Positions 28,826 to 38,480 of a stretch of DNA of 64,000 nucleotides are shown here, piece by piece. Under the pieces are notes generated by a model. That model saw nothing but the letters and a program-made list of their open reading frames with translations. It did not search any database and was not told the origin of the DNA. Source of the DNA: Bacteroidota bacterium (lineage in GTDB: Bacteria; Bacteroidota; Bacteroidia; Bacteroidales; F082). The stretch spans positions 36,007 through 100,006 of the forward strand of contig JAERTF010000147.1 of NCBI GenBank assembly GCA_016845105.1. The letters run 5' to 3'. A program made the translations under genes and the position numbers. The first letter of the stretch is position 1. Each line of letters opens with the position of its first letter.

Positions 28826-29527
28826 TTAAACAAATTTTTCTCTACGTTGTAGATTGAACATTGCCCATAATAGAGCAACAGCTGATCCTACCAGCAGCAT
28901 AATTCTGTTTTGAAAAATTATATTCGTCCAAATTGAGTAACTTATTTCTGTTGGAACTCTAAATGGATTTAAAAAGATGTTCCATTTATTGTAGAGTAAG
29001 GGCTCTGATAGAATCCAAAAGAATAATCCTATTATTACCATTATTACAGCAGCTCCGCTGGCATTTCGTACAATTGTTGTAAAAAGGAAGGCCAAACAAG
29101 CCATAAAAAATAAGGGAAACATTATTTGGTAAACCATCGAAAATACTTGTACTTGTACTAATGCAAATATTGAGAATAATGTCATAAGGAAAATCAATAT
29201 AGCCAGAAGTAACATGCTGATGATAAAGCGCATTAAGTAAATTTTGTACCGGTAGTTTGGAATACTAAATACAATTTCAAGCATTCTGGAATCCTTATCA
29301 TTTTGTATATTAAATAGTACCGGGTAAAACAACAATAAAAACCCAGGAAATATTAATGAATTGTATATATGTTCTTCGGAGGGAATGAAATCCGAAAAAA
29401 GCATAATCAGTGTAACCATAAGGTAAAATGCAATTGCGGCAATCATGAAATAAATAAACTTATTGGCGAAGATTATCTTCAGATTGTAGTTTATCATTCG
29501 AAATGCAATATTTAGTTTGTTCATCAT
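28826..29527 (-). CDS. ABC-2 type permease subunit
   Basis: 233 aa with six hydrophobic segments (about 21-44, 53-76, 94-118, 128-150, 155-175, 208-224) and the ABC-2 pattern of a charged N-terminus before the first helix. Its start is one base after the end of the RND-ABC fusion gene. This strongly suggests that the ATPase domain fused to that RND protein drives this permease. There is no large extracellular domain. It is the last gene of the export operon. Confidence 0.85.
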   Translation of the reverse strand: MMNKLNIAFRMINYNLKIIFANKFIYFMIAAIAFYLMVTLIMLFSDFIPSEEHIYNSLIFPGFLLLFYPVLFNIQNDKDSRMLEIVFSIPNYRYKIYLMRFIISMLLLAILIFLMTLFSIFALVQVQVFSMVYQIMFPLFFMACLAFLFTTIVRNASGAAVIMVIIGLFFWILSEPLLYNKWNIFLNPFRVPTEISYSIWTNIIFQNRIMLLVGSAVALLWAMFNLQRREKFV

Positions 29528-29528
29528 A

Positions 29529-32500
29529 TTACACAGTTTCGTTTTTTAGTAAATACAAATATGCGTCTTCAAGGTTTGCTTTAACCGGCATTGCTGTTTC
29601 AATGGGTTTTTCATCAGATAAACACCTTATTCTGATCATATCACCTTCGCGCATATGATGAATTATTACCATGTCATCCTTAGCGTTTTCGTATTCCTCA
29701 ATACTTAGGTTAACAGTCCAGATTTTACTTTTTGCTATTTCTGCCATATCGATAGGCCTTCCCTGATAAACTACACCACCTTTTTTCATTACAGCAACCC
29801 GGTTGCATGAGCTCGCCACATCTTCAATAATATGGGTTGAAAAAATAACAATTCTTTCTTTACTTAACTCAACCAATAGGTTTCTGAATCTGATTCTCTC
29901 ACGAGGATCCAGGCCTGCAGTAGGTTCATCCACAACCAATATACGTGGTAGGTGAAGTAAAATTTGTGCAATACCTATTCTTTGTTTCATACCACCTGAG
30001 AATGAACCTATTTTACCATGTCGGTTGTCGAACATATGCACTGCTTTCAGCACATATTCAATGCGTTCTGTTCTCTCTTCTGTGTTGTAAATCTTTTTCA
30101 GAATACCAATATAATTCAGGAAATCCCATGCAGTCATATTTTCATACATCCCAAACTCCTGTGGAAGATATCCTATCAAACCCTGAAGTTCTTCGCGATT
30201 TTCTTGAAGATCTAGTTCATTTATGGAAATCTTACCATAGCTTGGTTCAAGGATTCCACAAACAATTTTCATTAGTGTTGATTTACCAGCACCATTTGGC
30301 CCCAATAACCCAAACATTCCGTTTCCTATATTTAAATTAACACTCCGAACTGCTTTGAATGGGTTTTTCTTTTTGCCAATCACCGGGATGGCAATTACCA
30401 TTCTGTAATATAATTTTCTGATGCCCTTAAACCACCCCTTAAGACGGTTGATATCAACATTGTTTTTATGGATTTTATTGGATGTATAAACTATTGATGT
30501 TATCAGATACCATATTACTCCTGATGGTATTACAAACCCAAGGTAAGTATAAATACTATAATAACTGTATAGAGCAATTGCAGGATATAGCCAATAGAAT
30601 AAACCAAAGAGCAATTTAAATATAAGCCTGATTATCTTTGGTTTGTCTTCCTTTGTTAAGAAAACCTTTAGGGGTTTCAAAAGTGTATTTGTAAGAATAT
30701 AAAACACAATCTGAAGTACGAAATACCAAAAGCCAGCCTCAACATGATGATAAATAAAGTAATATGCAAAACTGATTAGAGGCACTTGCCATATCAAACC
30801 AGTAAGAATGGTAGAGGTTGATGCTGCATTATGAATGCCTAGCCGTTTACGGATGTTTAGTCCTGATTTCCATTCTCTTATAAACCTACTATCCCAGTCG
30901 TAAATTTTTACAATATTTCTAATTTCTATATTCAGTGGTTCATCATCTGCAATTAATTTTTTAGAAGCATTTCGTAAACTTGTTTTGATAAAGAATATGG
31001 TTGCGGGAACCAGAATAACAGCAAGTATTACGTAAATTAATTGCCATACTTTACTGTCAACATCAGTATATATATAATATCCTGAACCTATCCAAAATGC
31101 CCACATTACAATTTTTAGAAATATATTTTGTTCCCTTATCCAATCAAGTGAAGCCACAAGTCCTGAATAGAAAGTTGGAATAAACACAAGTGTTAATAAT
31201 GTGCTTAATGCCAAACCACCAATAACAGTTATTGCAAATGGAACCCCTATCTGGGTTACATATTCTGCCTTACCCATTGCCAATGGAATCAAAGCAATTA
31301 TAGTTGTTATGGCTGTTATTAATATGGGCCTTACCCTGGCTAATCCTGCCATCATTAATGCTCTTGTTTGACGGTTTCCACGTTTTTGCAATACCCTGGT
31401 GTAGTCGATCATGATTATGCCATTGTTCACCACTATTCCCAATAGAATTAAAAATCCGGTAAATACATTGGCATTCATAATTGATGTACCTGTTAGTATT
31501 AATAATATAAGCGAACCAACTGCAGCCAAAGGAATTGAGAACATCATTACAATGGGCATTGTTGTGGATTCGAATACCGATGCCAAAATCATATAAATAA
31601 GCAATACGGCCATCAATAACAAGAAACCAAATTCACCCAAATTATCATCTTCATGAACAACCTCAATTACCATGTCAGACCCCATACTGATGCTCTCAAT
31701 AATATCATCTACTTCGGAACGGGCAGCAATTAGCATATCATTATCATCATTTATCTCATCAAGAAACTCGTATGAAACAACAATTCTCTTTTCCTGGTTT
31801 GTTCGTTTTATTGTTGATAATCCGGTGGTAAAATTGAAGTCACTTATATTTTGTAATTCAAATGTAGATCCTGTTGCTCCGCGAACATTTAGGGTTTTTA
31901 AATCGGTTATATTTCTATCAGGAACATCATCCACACTATTTGGAGTTTTTATCTGTATATCATACTCTTCGTTACCTTGCTTTAGTACCGAGCCGCTTGA
32001 AAATCCAGCCTGGAATGAGTTAAGCTCGGTTAGTACTGATGTTAGTGGAATATCGTAAACCGACATAAGCTGTTTATCGAGCAATAATTGTACTTCAGGG
32101 CGTTTTTCAGGTAAACGGATATCAACATCCTTTATGGAACTTATCTGCCTTAAATAATACTCAACATCGCTGGCTTTGTTTTGCATTTGCTGGAAATCAT
32201 TTCCTTTAATCAGAACTTTTTCTTTTTGTGTTCCTATTCCAAGGATATCAGCCATTCCATCTTCTTCATCAAATCCTCCGTTTCCAAATCTATTGCCAGA
32301 TGAAGGTGCTTCCCAAGAAAATTCAGCCTGTTTAAAATCAGATAAACTTTCAAGAATATCATTTTTAATGGCAGGTATACCCATATTCCTTATGTCACGA
32401 TAATCATCAACAAGGCTTATTGTTAATACGGCCTCCTCTTCATAAATCTGACTTAGAATATCCTTTTTCTCGGCCAGACTATCAAGTTTTTTCTCCACAT

Positions 32501-34232
32501 CAACAATCAACAAGTCGGTATTTTCAAGAGTAGTTCCTCCTGGCATTGTTACATAAAGATTAAGCTCTTTAATTTCTGGTTCTTCCGATGAGAATGTGCT
32601 AATGGCAAGACTAAGTAGTAGTGCAATAAAAAATGCACCCAGAGCCCCTAAAATGACCTTCCCTGGATTTCTCATACTCATTTTAAGGAATACAAGATAT
32701 AACTGGATAAGTCTGTTTCTATGTGATATCCTTTCAAAAACAAGTTCGTTGGATTGTCTTTTTACACTTAAGAACAAATAGGTAATCATTGGAATAAACA
32801 ACAAGGCAACAGCCAGTGATACTACTAAAGTTGAAATTATTGAGACACCAATGTGTTTTCCAAGTAACCCAATGAAAAAGTTGGATGAAAAAACGAAGGG
32901 CAAAAAGACAGTAACTGTTGTTAAGGTGGCTGCAATTATTGACCTGGAAACTTCAGAGGTTCCCTGAACTACCGCCTTGCCAACTGGTAGATTTTTGGCT
33001 GCCAAACGATAAATGTTTTCAAGAACAACAACACTATTGTCAAGCAACATACCTATTGCAAGAGCCATACCGATAAGGGTTAGACTATTGATTGTTATGT
33101 CGTAGGCATAGAAAAAATTAAATGCCGTATAAACCGAAATAGGTATTGCAAGTGCTACAGCAACAACTAGTTTGAGGTTTCGCAGGAATATCCAAAGAAC
33201 AAATATTGCCAGTAGCCCACCAATAATGGATAGCTCGATAATAAGATCAATGTTTTTTTCCATTATCTCGGCTGCATCGTTTTGTACAACAAGCTCAACA
33301 TCTTTGTTTAGAAAATCAGCATTGGTGCTCAAAATCATATCCCGAACAGTTTCTGATAGCTCTATCATGTTTGCCTGTGAATCTCTGGTAAGCTGAATGG
33401 TTACTGATTCTTTACCATTAACGCGACTATATGATTCTTGTTCTTTTAACCCAAAGTGAATATTGGCTACATCCTTTAGTTTAACATTCTGTTCTTCAAT
33501 TAATATTATGTTATAAAGCTGATTAACATCCACATACTCACATACTGTATTTACTGCATGAATACGGTTATTTCCGGTAACTTTACCCACATATGTTCTT
33601 GTTTGACTGTTGGCATTTATTGCCTGCCTAACATCGGCAGCTGTAATATTGTAGCTATTGCAAACATCCTCATCCAGAATAATATCGACTGATTTATCAC
33701 GTCCTCCGAAAATCTCAGCATTTGAAATGCCATTAATATTTTTAAACTTGTTAATTATTTCATTTTCAACCACCTGCCGAACTCTATTAACACCGCCACT
33801 ACCCCTGGCCTGAATGGTCATAAAAAGGTTGTTCAGTTGTTCAATGTCAAATTTAAAGGCCTGAACAATAAATTCTTCCGGCATCGATGGCGTTACTTCT
33901 TCCAGCTTTTCAGTAAGCTTTAAATAAGCAAGCTTAATATTTGCATCTTTATTGTAAGATATTCTGATTGTTCCTTGACGTTGCCCTGCATTGGATTCAA
34001 TTTTTTCAACACCCTCAAGAGTTCCGATTGCACCTTCCAAGGGAATAATGGCCTGTTTTTCCATATAGGTAGGATCCACTTCCAACGAGCTTCCTACATT
34101 TACAAATAGAAATGGAATCTGAGCATTGGGATACAGCTCAACAGATAGCTGCTTGTAGCTAAACCACCCAAGCATTGTTAAGGCTGTAAACAGCATCGTT
34201 ATCAGAACCTTTCTTTTTATTACAAAATCCAT
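29529..34232 (-). CDS. RND-family transporter fused to an ABC ATPase (1567 aa)
   Basis: Residues about 1-1030 are a complete RND/HAE1-type permease: VIKRKVLITMLFTALTMLGW for TM1, then the periplasmic porter domain, the TM4 region with GMALAIGMLLDNSVVVLENIY (the D-bearing helix), and the second half with FTGFLILLGIVVNNGIIMIDY. An unusual hydrophobic segment of several helices follows (about 1040-1280). The C-terminal about 270 residues are an ABC ATPase: Walker A GPNGAGKST, Q-loop YLPQEF, signature SFSGGMKQR, Walker B ILVVDEPTAGLDP and switch His in FSTHI. No frameshift or stop separates the parts. Normally these are separate proteins of about 1040 and 240-300 aa. ABC activity would power the partner permease encoded next, or regulate the RND pump. 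Confidence 0.93.
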   Translation of the reverse strand: MDFVIKRKVLITMLFTALTMLGWFSYKQLSVELYPNAQIPFLFVNVGSSLEVDPTYMEKQAIIPLEGAIGTLEGVEKIESNAGQRQGTIRISYNKDANIKLAYLKLTEKLEEVTPSMPEEFIVQAFKFDIEQLNNLFMTIQARGSGGVNRVRQVVENEIINKFKNINGISNAEIFGGRDKSVDIILDEDVCNSYNITAADVRQAINANSQTRTYVGKVTGNNRIHAVNTVCEYVDVNQLYNIILIEEQNVKLKDVANIHFGLKEQESYSRVNGKESVTIQLTRDSQANMIELSETVRDMILSTNADFLNKDVELVVQNDAAEIMEKNIDLIIELSIIGGLLAIFVLWIFLRNLKLVVAVALAIPISVYTAFNFFYAYDITINSLTLIGMALAIGMLLDNSVVVLENIYRLAAKNLPVGKAVVQGTSEVSRSIIAATLTTVTVFLPFVFSSNFFIGLLGKHIGVSIISTLVVSLAVALLFIPMITYLFLSVKRQSNELVFERISHRNRLIQLYLVFLKMSMRNPGKVILGALGAFFIALLLSLAISTFSSEEPEIKELNLYVTMPGGTTLENTDLLIVDVEKKLDSLAEKKDILSQIYEEEAVLTISLVDDYRDIRNMGIPAIKNDILESLSDFKQAEFSWEAPSSGNRFGNGGFDEEDGMADILGIGTQKEKVLIKGNDFQQMQNKASDVEYYLRQISSIKDVDIRLPEKRPEVQLLLDKQLMSVYDIPLTSVLTELNSFQAGFSSGSVLKQGNEEYDIQIKTPNSVDDVPDRNITDLKTLNVRGATGSTFELQNISDFNFTTGLSTIKRTNQEKRIVVSYEFLDEINDDNDMLIAARSEVDDIIESISMGSDMVIEVVHEDDNLGEFGFLLLMAVLLIYMILASVFESTTMPIVMMFSIPLAAVGSLILLILTGTSIMNANVFTGFLILLGIVVNNGIIMIDYTRVLQKRGNRQTRALMMAGLARVRPILITAITTIIALIPLAMGKAEYVTQIGVPFAITVIGGLALSTLLTLVFIPTFYSGLVASLDWIREQNIFLKIVMWAFWIGSGYYIYTDVDSKVWQLIYVILAVILVPATIFFIKTSLRNASKKLIADDEPLNIEIRNIVKIYDWDSRFIREWKSGLNIRKRLGIHNAASTSTILTGLIWQVPLISFAYYFIYHHVEAGFWYFVLQIVFYILTNTLLKPLKVFLTKEDKPKIIRLIFKLLFGLFYWLYPAIALYSYYSIYTYLGFVIPSGVIWYLITSIVYTSNKIHKNNVDINRLKGWFKGIRKLYYRMVIAIPVIGKKKNPFKAVRSVNLNIGNGMFGLLGPNGAGKSTLMKIVCGILEPSYGKISINELDLQENREELQGLIGYLPQEFGMYENMTAWDFLNYIGILKKIYNTEERTERIEYVLKAVHMFDNRHGKIGSFSGGMKQRIGIAQILLHLPRILVVDEPTAGLDPRERIRFRNLLVELSKERIVIFSTHIIEDVASSCNRVAVMKKGGVVYQGRPIDMAEIAKSKIWTVNLSIEEYENAKDDMVIIHHMREGDMIRIRCLSDEKPIETAMPVKANLEDAYLYLLKNETV

Positions 34233-34243
34233 CTTTTACAAGG

Positions 34244-37200
34244 TTACTGATTTGTGATGATTACTTCTTTTCTACCCATTATTTTGTTTTTTGCACTCTC
34301 AAAAACATAGTAAACACAAGGAATTACTACCAATGTTAACAATGTTGAGGTAACTAGTCCTGAAATAACCGCTATGGCCATTGGCGACCTAAGTTCTGCA
34401 CTCTCGCCAAATCCTATTGTTAGGGGAACTAACGCTAGTATTGTTGTAACACTTGTCATAAAGATTGGGCGAATACGGTTTTCACCTGCACGAATAACCG
34501 AGTCACGAATACTCATCCCTGCATCACGGAATTTGTTTATTGCATCCACAAGAATAATTGAGTCATTAACTGCAATTCCGGCAAGCATAATTACTCCAAT
34601 CAATGCCATAATATTCAAAGGGTTTCCAAGGAAAAAGAAAGCCCACACTGTTCCAACACCTGCAAGAGGAATGGTTAACAAAATAGTAAATGGGTGTATA
34701 AGTGACTCAAACTGAGAAGCCATAACCATGTACACTAATATAATAGATAAGAGTAAAGCGAACCCCAGATTTGACATAGCTTCCTGACGTTTTTCCTCCT
34801 CCCCGATAATATTTATTTCATAATCAGGAGGGTAAACAATTGTTGAAATTACTGATGAAACTTCATTTACGACCTTATCAAATGATAATGATCTGTCGAT
34901 ATCTGCACTTACTGTCCCGATTCTATTTTGATTTCTTCGAATCAGCTGTTTTGGTGATGTTGATTCAACAATATCTGCTACTGCATAAAGAGGAACCTCT
35001 CCGTCAGATGTTCTTAAACTAATATTTTCAAATTCATATCTGGTAACATCGGGCATACTAATGGTAATATCATTCATTTCGCCCTTACTTTCATATTTTC
35101 CTGCGTTTTTACCTTCCAGAACATCCGTAAGCTGTGAAGATATCTGACTAACACTAAGGTTATTCATTGAAGCCTGATAGCGATCGATAACAACATCTAT
35201 TTCCGGCGCACCTTTTTCAATACTTGTTCTGGCATTGTGCACTGATTCGATATTACTAATCTTTTCCTTTATTTCCTGTGTAATCTTTTCAATTATATCA
35301 ATATTTTTACCTTTTACTTCAACCAGTAATGGTGCTGATTCTGTTCCCATGGTCGACATTAATGCTGTTTCGTCACGCATTATATTTATTTCAGCATCTA
35401 TCATTTCAACTAATAGTTCACCGGTAACTCTAATTATATCTTCACTATGGTTTAGAGCTTGTTCGGCAAGAGTAATTTTCATGGTAGCTGTGTTTTCATT
35501 TTTAAAAACGGCCTTTTCGGAACTTACATCAACTTTGCCTATTGTGGTATAGATGGTTTCAATATCAGAACCAAAGTTATCATGTAAAACCTTTTCAATT
35601 GCTGTAACAGTTGATGCTGTTTGGTTTAGTTCGGTACCCTCATCAAGCTTCACTTCCACACTAAATTGTGATGTGCCACCACGAGGTAAATACTCGCTAC
35701 CTACATAAGGGATTATAAAGTATGTAAGAACAACTAACCCAAGGGCTACAACAATAACAATTGCTCTAAAGTTTAAAATTCCAGATAACAGTCTTCCGTA
35801 CCATCCAATTTTTATTGATTTAACACTTTTTTTGCCAACCCCTTTTGAATAGGCATAGTTAAATAACATTGGTATAACCAGTATTGCAACAAAGAGAGAG
35901 GCAAGTAATGAAAATGCTACTGTCCAGGCCTGGTCCCTGAATAACTCACCACTGGCTCCATGCAGATATACAATTGGCAAGAATACAACAATCGTAGTTA
36001 GCGTTGAAGCAACAATTGCTCCCCCTACTTCAGCAGTACCGTTGATAGCAGCCTCTTTTACTGTCATGCCGGATTCCAGATTACGGAAAATGTTTTCAAC
36101 AACAACAATTGCGTTGTCCACAAGCATGCCAGCTCCCAGCGCGAGTCCACCAAGAGTCATAATGTTTAGGGTAAGTCCATTAAAGTACATTAGGTTGAAA
36201 GTGGCAATAACAGATATGGGTATTACAAAACTAATAATTGCTGTTACTTTTAATCTTCGTAAGAAAATATATAGCACAAAAACCGCCATTAATGCCCCAA
36301 TTAATGCTGTTTCTTCAACTTCATTGATGGCATCATTAATAAATTGCCCCTGATTTTGAACTATGATAAATTCAAAATTGGGTAATGCTTTCTTAATGGT
36401 TTCGAATGTTTCGAGAAGATTGTCGGATGCAACAACAGTGTTAAACCCGGTTTCCTTATAAATTGAAAGGCCAAGGCATCTTTCTCCATTAATACGAACA
36501 ATGTTGTCGGGTTTTTTATTGGCAAAAGAAACTGTTGCTATTTCCCGGAGCAACACGGGAGTTTTTTCAACATTTGACTGTTCCGTTGTTTGATTTGTAA
36601 TATCTGAACTACTGCTTGTTTTATAGGTAATAACAATATCATTTAGCTGTTCGATATTATTAAGAACAGATACACCTTTAATTATGTATTTTTTACCCAT
36701 TTCCACAATTGTTCCTCCACTAACATTGCGGTTAACATTTTGAATTTGCTGCACAATTTGATCGGCAGTGATACCGTGCGCATCAAGCATATAACTATTT
36801 GTTTCAATCAGAACCTCTTTTTCTTCAGAACCAGAGATTACAACATCGGCAATACCATCCAGCCTAATAAGCTCATTTCGGATGTAGTTTTCACCAACCT
36901 TCCGCATTTCATCCATATCAGCAATTCGTGAATTTTTCATGCCCACAATCATAACAGGTGTAGCATTGGGATTATGCTGACTTATGGTAAAATCTTCAAT
37001 ATCTGAGTTTTGGCTGTAGGCGGTTAATGCTTTTTGAAGGTCGAGGAATGCTTCATCCATATCTTGTTCCCAGTCGTATTCCACCGTTATTTGTGCCGAT
37101 CCCACAATGCTTACTGAGCTTACCTGCTTAACCCCTTTTTGTCGCATTGCTTGAGCCTCAATATCTTCAATATATTGTTTTTCTATTTCTTCTGGTGGTT

Positions 37201-37363
37201 TTTCACCAGCAGTAATTTCAATAAAAATTCTTGGAGCATTTAAATCAGGAAGCAAATCAACGCCTAGGCGGCTAAATGATATATAACCCAACAAAATAAT
37301 TGCAACAACAATCATTGAAACTGTTACCGGATAGTTAACCGAAAATCGTGTTAGTTTCTTCAT
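34244..37363 (-). CDS. RND-family efflux permease
   Basis: 1039 aa, full length. TM1 (VNYPVTVSMIVVAIILLGYI) is followed by a porter domain with YDWEQDMDEAFLDLQKAL. The TM4 motif GGLALGAGMLVDNAIVVVENIF carries the Asp pair-type proton relay. The second repeat includes LIGVIMLAGIAVNDSIILVDAI. HAE1-type family members form trimers and export drugs, dyes or lipids to a TolC channel using the proton gradient. It lies 11 bases upstream of the RND-ABC fusion gene and 58 bases downstream of the adaptor, so a heteromeric pair of RND subunits is likely, as in MdtBC. Confidence 0.95.
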   Translation of the reverse strand: MKKLTRFSVNYPVTVSMIVVAIILLGYISFSRLGVDLLPDLNAPRIFIEITAGEKPPEEIEKQYIEDIEAQAMRQKGVKQVSSVSIVGSAQITVEYDWEQDMDEAFLDLQKALTAYSQNSDIEDFTISQHNPNATPVMIVGMKNSRIADMDEMRKVGENYIRNELIRLDGIADVVISGSEEKEVLIETNSYMLDAHGITADQIVQQIQNVNRNVSGGTIVEMGKKYIIKGVSVLNNIEQLNDIVITYKTSSSSDITNQTTEQSNVEKTPVLLREIATVSFANKKPDNIVRINGERCLGLSIYKETGFNTVVASDNLLETFETIKKALPNFEFIIVQNQGQFINDAINEVEETALIGALMAVFVLYIFLRRLKVTAIISFVIPISVIATFNLMYFNGLTLNIMTLGGLALGAGMLVDNAIVVVENIFRNLESGMTVKEAAINGTAEVGGAIVASTLTTIVVFLPIVYLHGASGELFRDQAWTVAFSLLASLFVAILVIPMLFNYAYSKGVGKKSVKSIKIGWYGRLLSGILNFRAIVIVVALGLVVLTYFIIPYVGSEYLPRGGTSQFSVEVKLDEGTELNQTASTVTAIEKVLHDNFGSDIETIYTTIGKVDVSSEKAVFKNENTATMKITLAEQALNHSEDIIRVTGELLVEMIDAEINIMRDETALMSTMGTESAPLLVEVKGKNIDIIEKITQEIKEKISNIESVHNARTSIEKGAPEIDVVIDRYQASMNNLSVSQISSQLTDVLEGKNAGKYESKGEMNDITISMPDVTRYEFENISLRTSDGEVPLYAVADIVESTSPKQLIRRNQNRIGTVSADIDRSLSFDKVVNEVSSVISTIVYPPDYEINIIGEEEKRQEAMSNLGFALLLSIILVYMVMASQFESLIHPFTILLTIPLAGVGTVWAFFFLGNPLNIMALIGVIMLAGIAVNDSIILVDAINKFRDAGMSIRDSVIRAGENRIRPIFMTSVTTILALVPLTIGFGESAELRSPMAIAVISGLVTSTLLTLVVIPCVYYVFESAKNKIMGRKEVIITNQ

Positions 37364-37421
37364 GTTCTACTTTTTGATGTACATAAAATCATCGTATTTA
37401 TAACAATTTATGCTGGATACA

Positions 37422-38480
37422 TTATTTCACAACTTTTACTTTCGATTTATTTCTAAGTGTTTCAAAACCCACAGTAACAAGGTTTTCCTTTTCATCCAAT
37501 CCCGAAATAACCTCCACTTTCTCAGGGTTTTCAAGTCCGAATGATATAATTCGTTCCTGTGCTATACCCTTATCCACAACAAATACTGTGTTTCCCCTTT
37601 GTTTCGATAGAATTATATCCTTGGGAATAACAATAACACCTTCTTTTTTTGCCACTATAATTTCTCCTTTCGCAAACATGCCAGGACGAAGAAGCAATTC
37701 GTTGTTGCTAATGCTTACAACTGCCTTAAATGATCGTGACTGAGGGTCAATTGCAGGGGAAATTTGAACAAGTTTTCCCTGGAGAGTATCATCAGGAATT
37801 GTGTAGTTCATTACTCGTACGTCCTGCCCAACACTTATCATGTCGATGTTTTTAACAGCCAGTTTAAGATCCATAATCAGCTTACCATAATCCATCAATT
37901 TAACCAGTTGGGTACCAACTTCAACCCTTGTGTTTGGTGTAATATATGGTAACTCTACTATTGATCCGCTAAATGGGGCTTTAATATTCATTTTCTTAAG
38001 TTTCAGAAGAGCATCATCATAGGAGTATTGTGCATTTACACTCTCTATTTCAGAGTTTTTTAATTCGCTCAAGGTAACACCTCCTTTTTCATAAAGAGAT
38101 TTCTGTTTGTCAAGAGTTTGTTTTGAGATTTCAAGTCGGAGTTTTAGTGATTTAATCATAATATTATTCTCATACTCATCGTCTTCAATACGCACTATTT
38201 CCTGACCTTTTTTTACATAGTCGCCAAGTGCCCAGGGTTTTCTGGTGGCAGGGTTTTTCATCAGAACATATGTGCCTGAAATTTCTGATTTCAGAGATAC
38301 TTCTTTAACAGGATCTACTGTACCTGTGGTAGATATGTACTCTTCAATGTAACCAGGCTTAAGTTCTTCAACTGTTACCGGAACACTAATATCCTTGTTA
38401 AGGTCTTTGCCTTCATCATCGCATGATACAAGAATAATTGCGGCTAAAAAAAGTATTGCTAATCGTTTCATAATGAACAT
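37422..38480 (-). CDS. RND-type periplasmic adaptor (membrane fusion protein)
   Basis: 352 aa. The N-terminus has a lipobox-like LVSC after a hydrophobic run, so it is probably an anchored lipoprotein. Start M1 gives MFIMKRL. The ATG at 38471 (MKRLAILF) is also plausible. The adaptor layout is visible: barrel-sandwich (EISGTYVLMKNPATRKPWAL, APFSGSIVELPYITP), coiled-coil hairpin (KLRLEISKQTLDKQKSLYEKGG), beta-barrel (QLVKLMDYGKLIMDLKLAV) and membrane-proximal segment. It bridges RND permease and TolC channel. Its first base overlaps the stop of the TolC gene (overlap of one base), indicating translational coupling. Confidence 0.92.
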   Translation of the reverse strand: MFIMKRLAILFLAAIILVSCDDEGKDLNKDISVPVTVEELKPGYIEEYISTTGTVDPVKEVSLKSEISGTYVLMKNPATRKPWALGDYVKKGQEIVRIEDDEYENNIMIKSLKLRLEISKQTLDKQKSLYEKGGVTLSELKNSEIESVNAQYSYDDALLKLKKMNIKAPFSGSIVELPYITPNTRVEVGTQLVKLMDYGKLIMDLKLAVKNIDMISVGQDVRVMNYTIPDDTLQGKLVQISPAIDPQSRSFKAVVSISNNELLLRPGMFAKGEIIVAKKEGVIVIPKDIILSKQRGNTVFVVDKGIAQERIISFGLENPEKVEVISGLDEKENLVTVGFETLRNKSKVKVVK

